Positions 50,026 through 59,828 of a stretch of DNA of 64,000 nt are shown piece by piece. The DNA lies in contig JAPJBO010000532.1 of assembly GCA_030068145.1 (NCBI GenBank), positions 1-64,000 on the forward strand, written 5' to 3'. The stretch is from Diplonema papillatum (lineage: Eukaryota > Euglenozoa > Diplonemea > Diplonemida > Diplonemidae). Numbering within the stretch: the stretch's first letter is position 1; the number at the start of each line of letters is the position of its first letter. A program made the translations under genes and the position numbers. The notes beneath the pieces were generated by a model. That model worked only from the letters and a program-made list of their open reading frames with translations, did not search any database and had not been told where the DNA came from.

Positions 50026-53000
50026 TCAGGTGAACTCTCTCAATTCGCCACGTGAAGTCGGCAGCTGGAGTTGCGGGAAGTTGATCCCGGGCGAGTCGGC
50101 CCGGTTTGGCAGCAACAGACCTTTTCTCTCGCTCCTCCTCTGCCGTAAGCTAGCCTCGTACTCTTCCCTGACGGTGTTCGAGAGGGAAGAGGTGCTGGCA
50201 TCCCGATCCAGACCGAGCAAAGCACTGCCGGGTGTTCGACTTCTTCTTCTGCGCGCGCTCGTGTCGGACTCTTCCTTGATTGTGCTGGACAGAGGGGAAG
50301 AACAGGCGTCCTGATCAGCGGCTAACAGACCGGCACTTACGGGTGAGTCGGCGCGCCTTGCGGATGGCGGGAGGGGGCTTTTCCGCCTTCGCACGCTAGC
50401 CTCGTACTCCTCCTTGATGCTGTTCGACAGAGGGGAAGAACTGGGTTCCTGATCAAAGGCCGGGAAACCAGCATTTCCGGGGGAGTCCGTTTGGTTCGTG
50501 AACGGGAGAAGGGGGCTCTTCCGCTTCCGCCCGCTTCCCTCGTACTCTTCCTTGACTGTGTTGGAAAACGAGGAAGAACCGGCGTCCTGATCAAATGCTA
50601 GAAAGCCTACATTTCCGGGTGAGTCCGTTTGCTTCGTGAACGGGAGAAGGGGGCTCTTCCGCTTCCGCCCGCTTCCCTCGTGCTCTTCCTTGACTGTGTT
50701 GGAAAACGAGGAAGAGCTGGCGTCCTGATCGAAGGCCGAGAAGCCAGCGTTTCTGGGCGAGTCCGTTTGCTTCGTGAAGGGAAGGAGGGGGCTCTTCCGC
50801 TTCCGCACGCTCGCCTCGTGCTCTTCCTTGACTGTGTTGGACAACGAGGAGCAGCTGGCGACCCGGCTCATGGCCCGGAACCCGCCGCCGGCCGCGCCGC
50901 CCGGGGAGTCCCGCCCCGCCGGCGGGAGCAGCAGGCTTTTCCTGCCGCTGCGTACGCGGGGGAGCCCGGCGTCGTTGCGGGGGACGGCCGGCGGGGAAGG
51001 GCTGGCGGACGGCATGGGCCGGACGAGCGGGTGGTGGGAGGTGCTGCCGCGCCGGTAGGTGTGGGTGTGCTTGGGGCTGGTGCGTGTCGGCGGGGTGAAC
51101 ACCGTTCGGTCCATCAACGACCGGGAGGAGGAGGCCGAGGCGAAGGGACGGTCTTCGAAGCAGCACGGCGACGGCGTGGTGCCGTCGGCGAGCGGAGTGC
51201 ACGGCTGGCTGGCGTTCGGCGCCACGCGCAGACTCGCGAGCCTCGAAAACGACGGAAACCGTCCGAAGTCAGCAGCCTTCGCGTCCCCGCCCAGCGGCGT
51301 CTGCGCAGCGGAGCCCGACAGCAGCAGCGGCTCTTCCTGCGGCGCTTCCCGCAAGAAGTCGCCGCCGAAGATCCTCACCCGGGTGAACGCCGGGGAGTCT
51401 TCGTCGCACGGGGAGTGGACGACGATGTCGCTGTACCCGCCCGCTTCGTCGTCATCTTCTCTTTCTTCTTCGTCCCCTTCTTCTCCTCCCCCGCGGCAGA
51501 GGCTAGCCGTGCGTTCCGCCTTCCTCGCCACGCGGCGCCGTTGCGTGTAGATGTCGCTGATGATGAACAGCACGTCGTACACTGCCTTCACCAGCAGGGC
51601 GAACGCCGCGGTGACCAGCAAGGTCGTGGAGACGGAATACAGTGCCTCAACGGTAGAGGCGGGGTGGCCCTCGAGGGCGAGGGCGATCGTCATCAGCAGG
51701 ACCGCCGCCGTCATCGTGGTGGTCATCGCAAAGGCGAGGATGTTGTCGAACGGAGCGAGGTACGGCTTCGCCCAGAAAACGGCGGCTTGGTACCCGAAGA
51801 GCAGCACGACGATCAGCGAGTTCCGCAGGTTACACCGCCCCGCCGTGGCGGGCCTCCACGTCGCGAATGCGCTCAACCCGAGGATGGACGCCAGCTCGAG
51901 CACCGCGAACCGCTGGCACCCTTCCCGGTACTGCTCGAAGCACACCCCGTACCGCTCGACGAACAGCCCGCCGCGGCCGCCGCCCCTGTTGACCCAGACC
52001 CGGGCGCCGAAGAAGAACGCGTGGAAGCTCCGCTTCCAGCCGGCAAGCGGCGGCGCCGCTTCCGGCATCCGCACCTTCACCGCGCCCGCAGCCCGCCCCC
52101 TCAACGATCCCCGGCGGCAGACCGAAGGCCTGCCCACCCCAGCGGCGGCGCCCCCGCTGCAGCTGTCGCTGCTCGACGAAGACGCGGCGGGCTCCTCGCC
52201 CAGCCAGCCCCTACTGCGGGCCCAGGCGCCGCTTCTCTTCGCCGCCTCCCGGGGGGGGCTTCCCCCGGGTTGCCCGACCTCCAGGCTCGTGTCACGCCGC
52301 CCGAAGGGGGCAGGTTGCCCGGGGAAAGCGACTTCCAGGCTCGTGTCACGCCGCCCTAAGAGGGGGCTCCCCCCGGGTTGCCCGGGGAAAGTGACTTCCA
52401 GGTCCGTGTCAAGCCGCCCGAAGGGGACAGATTGCCCGGGGAAAGCGACTTCCAGGCTCGTGTCACGCCGCCCGAAGGGGGCAGGTTGCCCGGGGAAAGC
52501 GACTTCCAGGCTCGTGTCACGCCGCCCTAAGGGGGGGCTCCCTCCGGGTTGCCCGGGGAAAGCGACCTCCAGGCTCGTGTCACGCCGCTCTAAGAGAGGG
52601 AAAGCGGCATCCAGGCTCGTGTCTCGCCGCCCGAAGCTCTGGCTCTCGACCCCGGCCTCGGGCGCCAGCTTCGGGTCAGGGTCTGGAACAACGGTGGTCG
52701 CCGCGAAAGCACCGGACCTCGCTGTTCCCGGCGCGGCTGGACCCCGCCGCTCCCGGAGGGGGTCCGCCTCGGGCGCGAGCTTCGGGTCCGGGACGGTGGT
52801 CGCCTCGAACGCCGCGCCGCGGACGACGCGCGCGTACAGCAGCCCCGGGACCGCCAGCGACGCCGCCAGCGCCGCCCACCCGGCGGCGGCCGCCGCCGGG
52901 CTGCCGTCGCGCTCGGGGCCGAACGCAAGGTTCGCCGCGGAGAGCGTGATGCCCTGGTACAGGAACAGCAGCGGCACGAACGCGAGCGTCGGGAACCGCA

Positions 53001-55788
53001 CTGCGGCCAACGCCTCCGATACCCGCCCGCGCGGGGCGCACGCCGCGAAGGCGAGCTGGCAGAGCAGGGCGGCGAGGATGATGGCCGAGTTGCACACGAC
53101 GGCGCCGAGGAAGTATCGGTGCCGGTGCCCGCCGACCGGGAGCCCGAGCGGGTGGAACGCCCAGTCCAGCGGCTCCGCCGCGCGGAGGTCGACGTCCTCA
53201 ACCTTGCAGTCGAGCCCTGCGAGCAGCGCCAGCTTCCCCGCGCCCGGGTGCGCGCTGAACGACGCGGCGTGCGCCGACTTGCGGACCACCGCCATCCCCG
53301 CCGCCATCCCCGCGGCCGCTGCCGCCGCCGGCGCGGCCGTGGTCGGAGCGCCCGTCGCGGCAGCCGCCGTGTGCGTCGTCGTGGGCCCGGGCGCGTGCGA
53401 CTGCGGCCCGCTTGTCCGCAGGGCAGCTGTGAGCGGTGCATTCGTCTGCGGTGCATCGGATGCAGCAGACGGTGCATTCGTGGCTGGTGCGACAGGCTTT
53501 TGCGGTGAACTTGTCGCTGGTGCAACCGTCCCGGGGGCGCCAGTCTGTGGCGCGTAAGTCACTGGTTCGTCGGTCGCCGGCGCACCAGTCTGTGGCGCAT
53601 CCGTTGGTGGTGCGTCAGTCACTGGCGCAACCGTCCCTGGTGCCTCAGTTGCTGGTGCAATCGTCACCGGGGCGCCAGTCTGTGGTGCGTCAGTCGCTGG
53701 TGCACCAGTCTGTGGCGCATTCGTTGGTGGTGCGTCAGACACTGGTGCGTCAGTCACTGGTACGTTCGTCGCTGGACTACCAGTCTGTGGTGCATTCGTT
53801 GGCGGTGCGTCACTCGCTGGTACGTCAGTCGCTGGAGCACCAGTTCGTGGTGCACTTGTTTGTGGTGCGTCAGTCAGTGGTACGTTCGTCGCTGGAGCAC
53901 CAGTTTGTGGTGAGTCAGTCGCTGGTGCATTCGTCGCAGGTGCACCAGTCTGTGGTGAGCTTGTCGCTGGTGCCAGAGTCGGTGGTGCAGCCGTCCTTGG
54001 TGCGCCCGTTGCTGGTGCAATCGTCGCTGGAGCATCAGTCTGTGGTGAACTTGTTGCTGGAGTCTGTGGCACGAAGGTCACTGGTGCGTCAGTTGCTGAA
54101 GCAATCGTCGCTGGCTGTGGTGCATCTGTTGGTGGTGCGCCAGTAGCTGGTGCATTCGTCGCCGGAGCACCAGTTTGCGGTGCATCTGTTTGTGGTGCAT
54201 CAGTCGCTGGAGCACGAGTCTGCGGTGCATCTGTTGGTGGTGCGTCAGTCGCTGGAGCACCCGTCTGCGGTGCATTCGTCTGTGGTGCGTCAGTCACCGG
54301 TGCATTCGTCGCCGGAGCACCAGTCTGCGGAGCATCTGTTGGCGGTGCGTCAGTCGCTGGTACATTCGTCGCTGGAGCACCAGTCTCTGGTGCGTCAGTC
54401 ACTGGTGCATTCGTCGCCGGAGCACCAGTCTGCGGTGCATCTGTTGGTGGTGCGTCAGTCGCTGGAGCACCCGTCTGCGGTGCGTTCGTCTGTGGTGCGT
54501 CAGTCACCGGTGCATTCGTCGCCGGAGCACCAGTCTGCGGTGCATCTGTTGGCGGTGGGTCAGTCACTGGTACATTCGTTGCTGGAGCACCAGTCTCTGG
54601 TGCGTCAGTCACTGGTGCATTCGTCGCCGGAGCACCAGTCTGCGGTGCATCTGTTGGTGGTGCGTCAGTTGCTGGAGCCCCCGTCTGCGGCGAATTCGTC
54701 AGCGGTGTGTCAGTTGCTGGAGCCCCCGTCTGCGGCGCATTCGTCAGCGGTGCGTCAGTCACTGGAGCCCCCGTCTGCGGCGCATTCGTCGGCGGTGCGT
54801 CAGTCGCTGGGGACCCCGTCTGCGGTGCGTCAGTCACTGGAGCACCCGTCTGCGGCGCATTCGTCAGCGGTGTGTCAGTCACTGGGGCCCCCGTCTGCGG
54901 AGCATTCGTCGGCGGTGCGTCAGTCACTGGAGCACCTGTCTGCGGCGCATTCGTCGTCGGTGCGTCAGTCGCTGGGGACCCCGTCTGCGGTGCGTCAGTC
55001 ACTGGAACAGCCGTCTGCGGCGCATCCGTCGGCGGTGCATCAGTCGCCGGCGCATCGGTGTCGCACGGCCTCGTCCCCGCGTTGGCGCCAGCATTCGCGC
55101 AGCTGGCCCTGCACTGTCGATCCGCGCACAGAACTTCCCCCGCGCCGCACCGGACGGGGCCCGCCGCCCCGCAGCACGATCCGGCACAAACCCTCCCGTC
55201 CTCGCACTGGGCCGCGCCGCTGGGCAAGGTGCCCGCGCCTTCCCACAGGCAGGCGGGACACTCGACCCAGCTTTCTGCCCACCCGCCCTCTCCCGTGCAG
55301 TACGCCGTTTCGCAGACCCTGCCGCCGGAGCGCACCACGCAGTACCCCGTTTCATTTAAGTACGCGCCGGCTACGCAGCCCGGGGATGCGGACAAGTCGA
55401 TCGCGGCTCCGTCTGGGAGCGTGAGGCCGTCGACAGCACAGTTCGGACGGGGGAACTGGTTCGAAGCGAGGGGATGGGTGCAGCCCGGGCCGGTGCACTC
55501 GTACGCGACCGGCAGAGGGCAGCTGTGGAACGACCCGCACGTGAAGTACACGGCCGCGCTGGCAGGGGCCGTCAGCGTGATGCCGTCGCAGTCGTTCGCG
55601 CCGCACAGCCCCCAGCACGTCGAGTCCGCCGCGCACGTCAGCGTGCTGCCGACGCACGCGGCGGCAGCCGCGGAGAGGAAGCAGTCTTCAGTGCACACGT
55701 AGTCGACGGCGGTGCCGTTGCATTCAAAGCTTTCCAGCGCCGCAGTAGCCACGGCCAGCAGCAGCGCGCCTGCGACTCCACGCTGCAT
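50026..55788 (-). CDS. Large receptor-like surface protein: Cys-rich ectodomain, Thr/Pro/Ala stalk, seven hydrophobic segments, repeat-rich tail
   Basis: 1920 codons from an ATG. Residues 1-18: signal peptide. Residues 20-240: Cys-rich ectodomain (about 30 Cys). Residues 241-786: stalk of units such as TDAPQTGAPATNAPV, a likely O-glycosylated spacer. Residues about 885-995: three hydrophobic segments (YFLGAVVCNSAIILAALL, FPTLAFVPLLFLYQG, AAAAAGWAALAASLAVPGLL). Residues 1000-1290: loop with about seven RRDTSLEVAFPGQP units. Residues about 1293-1416: four more hydrophobic segments, opening with FEQYREGCQRFAVLELASI and including AKPYLAPFDN. Residues 1420-1920: basic Ser/Pro tail with five or six 43-residue repeats (SNTVKEEHEASVRKRKSPLL). 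N-terminus outside and C-terminus inside are predicted. The 17.6-24.8 kb locus is its paralogue. A sensor or adhesin is likely; the membrane module resembles ones I recall from other protists, but I cannot name a family. Confidence 0.85.
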   Translation of the reverse strand: MQRGVAGALLLAVATAALESFECNGTAVDYVCTEDCFLSAAAAACVGSTLTCAADSTCWGLCGANDCDGITLTAPASAAVYFTCGSFHSCPLPVAYECTGPGCTHPLASNQFPRPNCAVDGLTLPDGAAIDLSASPGCVAGAYLNETGYCVVRSGGRVCETAYCTGEGGWAESWVECPACLWEGAGTLPSGAAQCEDGRVCAGSCCGAAGPVRCGAGEVLCADRQCRASCANAGANAGTRPCDTDAPATDAPPTDAPQTAVPVTDAPQTGSPATDAPTTNAPQTGAPVTDAPPTNAPQTGAPVTDTPLTNAPQTGAPVTDAPQTGSPATDAPPTNAPQTGAPVTDAPLTNAPQTGAPATDTPLTNSPQTGAPATDAPPTDAPQTGAPATNAPVTDAPETGAPATNVPVTDPPPTDAPQTGAPATNAPVTDAPQTNAPQTGAPATDAPPTDAPQTGAPATNAPVTDAPETGAPATNVPATDAPPTDAPQTGAPATNAPVTDAPQTNAPQTGAPATDAPPTDAPQTRAPATDAPQTDAPQTGAPATNAPATGAPPTDAPQPATIASATDAPVTFVPQTPATSSPQTDAPATIAPATGAPRTAAPPTLAPATSSPQTGAPATNAPATDSPQTGAPATNVPLTDAPQTSAPRTGAPATDVPASDAPPTNAPQTGSPATNVPVTDAPVSDAPPTNAPQTGAPATDAPQTGAPVTIAPATEAPGTVAPVTDAPPTDAPQTGAPATDEPVTYAPQTGAPGTVAPATSSPQKPVAPATNAPSAASDAPQTNAPLTAALRTSGPQSHAPGPTTTHTAAAATGAPTTAAPAAAAAAGMAAGMAVVRKSAHAASFSAHPGAGKLALLAGLDCKVEDVDLRAAEPLDWAFHPLGLPVGGHRHRYFLGAVVCNSAIILAALLCQLAFAACAPRGRVSEALAAVRFPTLAFVPLLFLYQGITLSAANLAFGPERDGSPAAAAAGWAALAASLAVPGLLYARVVRGAAFEATTVPDPKLAPEADPLRERRGPAAPGTARSGAFAATTVVPDPDPKLAPEAGVESQSFGRRDTSLDAAFPLLERRDTSLEVAFPGQPGGSPPLGRRDTSLEVAFPGQPAPFGRRDTSLEVAFPGQSVPFGRLDTDLEVTFPGQPGGSPLLGRRDTSLEVAFPGQPAPFGRRDTSLEVGQPGGSPPREAAKRSGAWARSRGWLGEEPAASSSSSDSCSGGAAAGVGRPSVCRRGSLRGRAAGAVKVRMPEAAPPLAGWKRSFHAFFFGARVWVNRGGGRGGLFVERYGVCFEQYREGCQRFAVLELASILGLSAFATWRPATAGRCNLRNSLIVVLLFGYQAAVFWAKPYLAPFDNILAFAMTTTMTAAVLLMTIALALEGHPASTVEALYSVSTTLLVTAAFALLVKAVYDVLFIISDIYTQRRRVARKAERTASLCRGGGEEGDEEEREDDDEAGGYSDIVVHSPCDEDSPAFTRVRIFGGDFLREAPQEEPLLLSGSAAQTPLGGDAKAADFGRFPSFSRLASLRVAPNASQPCTPLADGTTPSPCCFEDRPFASASSSRSLMDRTVFTPPTRTSPKHTHTYRRGSTSHHPLVRPMPSASPSPPAVPRNDAGLPRVRSGRKSLLLPPAGRDSPGGAAGGGFRAMSRVASCSSLSNTVKEEHEASVRKRKSPLLPFTKQTDSPRNAGFSAFDQDASSSSFSNTVKEEHEGSGRKRKSPLLPFTKQTDSPGNVGFLAFDQDAGSSSFSNTVKEEYEGSGRKRKSPLLPFTNQTDSPGNAGFPAFDQEPSSSPLSNSIKEEYEASVRRRKSPLPPSARRADSPVSAGLLAADQDACSSPLSSTIKEESDTSARRRRSRTPGSALLGLDRDASTSSLSNTVREEYEASLRQRRSERKGLLLPNRADSPGINFPQLQLPTSRGELREFT
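53430..55065. repeat. Coding repeats of the stalk in the 50-kb gene
   Basis: Units of 15-60 bp built from GGTGCGTCAGTCGCTGGAGC, ACCAGTCTGCGGTGCATCTG and similar. All indels between units are multiples of three within the frame. The plus strand is also open here as a side effect. Confidence 0.85.
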
Positions 55789-55959
55789 GCTTCAACCCCT
55801 CAAGGTTGGCGGGTTCGTGCCGCGCAACCCCCCCCACCTGATCTGTGAAAAAGACATAGTTGGCAAGCAAAGACGACTTTGCTTAAATTTCCTCAGGAGA
55901 TTCTGCTACAGACGAGCACAGAAAAGCAAAGATTTAAGCAAGGGTAAATTTTCCTATAT

Positions 55960-56042
55960 GTCCGACATATTGTCAAAGTGCCCTTTAAATGCCCGACATA
56001 TTTTGCAAATGCCCCTGTACATGTCCGACATATTTTCAAGTT
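55960..56042. repeat. Three short GACATATTTT units
   Basis: TGTCCGACATATTGTCAAAGTGCCC, GCCCGACATATTTTGCAAATGCCCC and GTCCGACATATTTTCAAGTTACCC, each about 27 bp, about 170-250 bp upstream of the receptor ATG. Confidence 0.6.
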
Positions 56043-56165
56043 ACCCTCGTCAGCGCCGCACGCCGCGCGGCAGCAGCGGACAAGAAGCAGTCCTCGGTGC
56101 ACACGGCGGTGCCGTCGCAGTCAAAGCTTTCCAGCGCCGCGGTAGCCACGGCCAGCATCAGCGCA
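56043..56165 (-). pseudogene. Duplicated 5' coding fragment of the receptor gene
   Basis: This stretch matches 55645-55765 (GTCAAAGCTTTCCAGCGCCG, GGTAGCCACGGCCAGCA). On the minus strand it encodes the signal peptide and start of the ectodomain with a small deletion removing residues around VDYVC. It is a stray copy of the first about 40 codons upstream of the intact gene. Confidence 0.7.
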
Positions 56166-56167
56166 CG

Positions 56168-56592
56168 ATGTTATCAATCGTTTGCAAACGTACGTTTGTT
56201 GTTGTTACAAATTTTATCAAACGCAAACGTTTACAAACGTGACGTTTGCCCAATCGATGGACGCGGTCTGTGTACACAGTACATGACCCTGATAGCACTT
56301 GTCCACGTGGCTGCAGGTGGACACGACGAGAATAAGGGAACAAGACATCCTTCTGGTTCTCCTTGGGCGTGCACAGGGAGATACTAGCCTCCAGCAAGTG
56401 TTCCCTCCCACCTCGTGGGGCCCCGGGCATAGAAATCCTGCCTTCGTGGCTCGAGTGTTCACATGCCGACCCCACACTCGGATCCCCACTGCAGGCGCAG
56501 CCAGCGCCTCGCTCACGTTTGATACACGTTTGACATGAATCTTGCAAACGCAAACGTTTGTCAAACGTTCAAACGTTCAACGTTTGCCATGA
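56168..56592. repeat. Paired clusters of AAACGTTTG palindromes
   Basis: 56170-56250 and 56508-56592 are packed with CAAACGTTTG, GTTTGCAAAC and ACGTTTG words. GCAAACGTTT followed by ACGTTTGCC closes both clusters, so they are direct duplicates bracketing about 270 bp of unrelated DNA. Confidence 0.6.
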
Positions 56593-57009
56593 TCACTGCC
56601 GCCCCCGCCCCACCTGATCTGTGAAAGAGCCTTTTTTTGCTTGTTGGGTTGCAACGACGAAAGCGCGGCAAAGGTGACCCTTTGGGGATCACCTTACGCG
56701 AAAAAGGCAGAGTGTGGACTCGCTACTCATTTGCACGCAGATGATACTCCCCGCGAACGCAACAAGAGCTCTGTGACCAGCCTGGCCCGGGTCGGTAACA
56801 CACATGCACAATGCTGGACGCTAACGGCGGCTGTCAAGAGCAAGCGTGGCACAACCGTGTCTTAAAGGTGAGATGAGAATTGTTGCTGGCTTCTTCTGGC
56901 ATCTTCGCACCCGTTCTGAGCCGGGGTCTGCAGCAGGGGCAGGAGCTACTCTCTCCACTCTTTCTCGGCCGGGGGTCTTACCTACCCCTGCTCGGGTCTT
57001 TGGGTGGGT

Positions 57010-57315
57010 CTCTCCCACTTGACGGGATTGTTGAGGCATCGGCTCAGTGCTTGCGGTAGAGGCAGTGCTTGCCTGCCTCCATGACACCTGCACTCCACTG
57101 ATCCCATGCTAGAACGTCAACTCCCGCCACTCGTCCTTCCTGAACCTGTTCCTTTGCTCAGCAGACTTCGGGGCCGTTTTCGCATCCCACTTGCGGGATT
57201 GTTGAGGCATTGGCTCAGTGCTTGCGGTAGAGGCAGTGCTTGCCTGCCTCCATGGCACCTGCACATCCCATGCCTTTGCTCAGCAGACTTCGGGGCCGGT
57301 TTCGCAGGCGCAGGC
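57010..57315 (+). repeat. Tandem duplication, two units of about 130-175 bp
   Basis: CGGGATTGTTGAGGCAT, GCTTGCGGTAGAGGCAGTGC and TTTGCTCAGCAGACTTCGGG occur in both. The second unit lacks about 45 bp of the first. No gene seen in 56600-57550. Confidence 0.65.
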
Positions 57316-57552
57316 TTCGCGACGGGCTGAGCAGCCGACAAATTCTATCTCGCAGCGTTTGTTGGACTGAGCTGAGTCATCTTACATTTGAGAAGGGCTA
57401 AAACGGACAACGTCGAGCATTTCCTTCCAAGCTGGCGTCTATGGAAAAAAAGAGAAGGTCGGAGAAAGCGGTGTTTGCTCAGAATGAACCGGTCCACTGG
57501 GAAGCCAATGCCTTGCCCACTCAACTGGCACGAGCGGCGCCATCTAAAGGGA

Positions 57553-57793
57553 GAAGAAGAAGAAAGAGAAAAAGGCCGCTCCTGGTCCACAGTGCCACAA
57601 CCCCGTCCGCTCTGCCTGCGGCTGACCGTCTCGACGAGCTTGTGTTCAGCGCGAGCGCCAAGCCCCAAGGTGCGCCAAGCCTCGATGCTTTAGTTAGGGA
57701 AATCGGTAGCCACTTGACCCGTAGGCCCGTGGCTCTGCAGTACCGCCGAACACGTGAAGCTTGGCTCCCGTGTAGCAGGCTTTCCCTGGTACC
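57553..57793 (-). mobile_element. SINE-like family A, copy 5 (inverted), with TSD
   Basis: Flanked by perfect 13-bp repeats CCATCTAAAGGGA (57540-57552 and 57794-57806). On the minus strand the element ends in a T/C-rich tail after CGGCCTTTTT, like the other copies. Confidence 0.85.
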
Positions 57794-58238
57794 TCCATCT
57801 AAAGGGAAAAGAACAGAAACACAGTCTGAAAATACAGGGAAGGAAAGGCAGGGGGGGACAAATAGGGAACCCTTTCCGGAGTTGAGGTTTGCACCCCCGA
57901 CAGACGGAGCCGCGGGCCATCAGCGCCAGCCGGTCAAGGACGGGCGTTCGACTTTGTTTGCGCGCACGTGTTGTAGACTTGTAGTCCCCGGTTTCGGGGA
58001 GTTGGTATAATACGATACGCTAACCCTCTCTTCACCCTAAACGGACGGGGGGACATCTCGAGTACGTCTCGAAAATACCTTCAAAATTTGTGCCCATTTT
58101 CAATTTGCGACAAAGGCGTTGCCACGCGGGTGTCTCTGACCCGTACCGTTCCTATACGAAGTTTCTGAGCTCGGATTGGCCACTAGATGACTCCCGCGAG
58201 GCTTCTGTGTCTCCCAAAATTCAATTTTATGGGGTTTC

Positions 58239-58759
58239 CAGGGCTTACGCTCCGTTTTCGGTCTCAGAGAAAATACGTGTGGACCACGTGTGGGCGCTTA
58301 AGGTTCGAGGGGAAATACTCGAGGGACTGCCTTGTGCTCATTTCGAAGGAGGCTAGAGGGGGAGAAAACAATACAACTACAAAGTGGGTCTTTTTTGTTG
58401 AACGCTTACGCCCGCCACTAAACCCAGGGTTACCTGTGTTTCGTGTGGGCTACAGCACATTTACCTCCTTTGATCTATCGCAACTGGCAGTCTCCTCAAG
58501 CATTTCCTACAAAGCAGGTGCTTATACAAAAAAAAAACCTTCCCCCTCATGTGCGACGGAAAAAAAAATAGTGTCGCTACTGACTTGGCGACACCTGGCT
58601 GTGCGGCCTTGACCGCTAGTGGGCCTAGACTCCCCTGCATGTGGACCAATAAATCAAAATATACATGTGGTACCTGTGGATCCACACGTGGGAGAACAAA
58701 ATCCAAAAAGAATTAACGTGTGGAAATCCACACGTTCCACACGTGGAGCGTAAGCCCTG
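58239..58759. mobile_element. hAT-type MITE, copy 2, with a nested SINE
   Basis: The same CAGGGCTTACGCTCC terminal inverted repeats as 12463-12776, flanked by a perfect 8-bp TSD GGGGTTTC (58231-58238 and 58760-58767). A family B SINE (58306-58535) is inserted after GGTTCGAGGGGAAA. The order of events is therefore family K, then MITE, then SINE. Confidence 0.9.
58306..58535 (+). mobile_element. SINE-like family B, full copy nested in the MITE
   Basis: Runs from AATACTCGAGGGACTGCCTT to GGTGCTTATACAAAAAAAA. Comparison with MITE copy 1 gives its limits exactly, so this copy defines the family's length as about 230 bp. Confidence 0.75.
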
Positions 58760-58879
58760 GGGGTTTCCCAGATCAAGCCCCCAGGCAGGGATTGCAGCAC
58801 GTCGCAGAAAGTCTATACTGATGGCAACGCCTGGTCGCAAATTAATAATGGGCACAATTTTCTATGGTGTTTTTGAGAC

Positions 58880-59480
58880 GTACCTACCCCCCCCCCCCAG
58901 GGGTGGAAACTGAATCTGGCCCGTCTGGGTTTTGGGTTTTATGTTTCCTGGGGGGGGTGGCTTGTCCAGGACACCAGCGTTTGTACTTAGAAGAATTCGA
59001 GACCCACCTCACGGATGTTGTGAAAGTTTGAAGAATGGGGGGTCCGGGGGGCCAAGCCCCCCGGCCGGACGGTACGGTACGCCAAGGTACGCCTTCGGCG
59101 TTTTTTCGCGTTGATCTTCGGAAACCCAGTGCTTCTAGTGGATGTCCCGAAAACTATACAATATTACAGTATGTGGCGTATATTTGCGGGAATATCAAAA
59201 TACAATCATTCCCCGCAAGTTACCCCTCCGAACCTTCAACTCGTATGGGATAGCCGGAACATTCGACATTATCTATCATCAGAGGCAGAGTATGCTTGCG
59301 GACAACGTCCCGAACGGCAAGACAAGGAAAGAAACTCCGAAGCTGTGCTTTCAATTTTCCCCAGTTCCAGGACAGGGTGAGAACCAAAGTGAAAAGTCCT
59401 AGCAAGCAAGCCGTCTTCGTTTTACCAAAAATGATTTTTTTTACGGCACATTGAAAAACAGAACAGTTCTATTTTATGTA
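58880..59480. other. No gene recognised
   Basis: A C-run at 58887-58900 and GGGGGCCAAGCCCCCCGGCC with GGACGGTACGGTACGCC (59045-59090). A similar GC-rich phrase is inverted near 61430-61480. Confidence 0.35.
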
Positions 59481-59509
59481 CCAATGGACTCGGGGTACGT
59501 ACGGCAGTA

Positions 59510-59600
59510 TGGCTAAGACGACGATGACGACGACGACGATGAACATGATGATGATGCTGATGATGATGATGATGATGATGATGACGACGACACGTTGCTT
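59510..59600. repeat. (ATG/ACG)n trinucleotide microsatellite
   Basis: GACGACGATGACGACG leading into GATGATGATGATG. It gives Met- or Thr-rich frames on the plus strand that are not taken as coding. Confidence 0.85.
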
Positions 59601-59828
59601 CGCTTTATGGCCTTGGGCGGCGGACAAGAGGGCGGGCATGACGAGGCACGTTTTCGTTTGCCTTGTGGGACTGCGGGAACAGCTCTCGGGAGTCTCCTTG
59701 GTGGACGGTGAAGGCGCGCAGATGGAGCGTCCTCCCATTATGCGTTACCAAGCCTCTCGGTTTGCCGGAGTGCTTCCTCTCCTCAAACCTGCCGAAACGG
59801 TTGCAGTACATGAGGACATCCAACAACA

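Larger units (their letters stand above)
58090..58860 (+). repeat. Family K copy split by the hAT MITE
   Basis: GCGTTGCCACGCGGGTGT, CCGTACCGTTCCTATACGAA and GATGACTCCCGCGAGGCTTC precede the MITE; AGGCAGGGATTGCAGCACGT follows it. The uninterrupted relatives are at 35115-35175 and 35570-35690. Confidence 0.6.

Noticed and set aside
50629..55702. Long plus-strand open frames (up to about 670 codons) opposite the receptor gene
   Set aside because: They mirror the GC-rich, repeat-built minus-strand gene, have no recognisable domains and change frame with it. The minus strand has the signal peptide, Cys pattern and hydrophobic segments.
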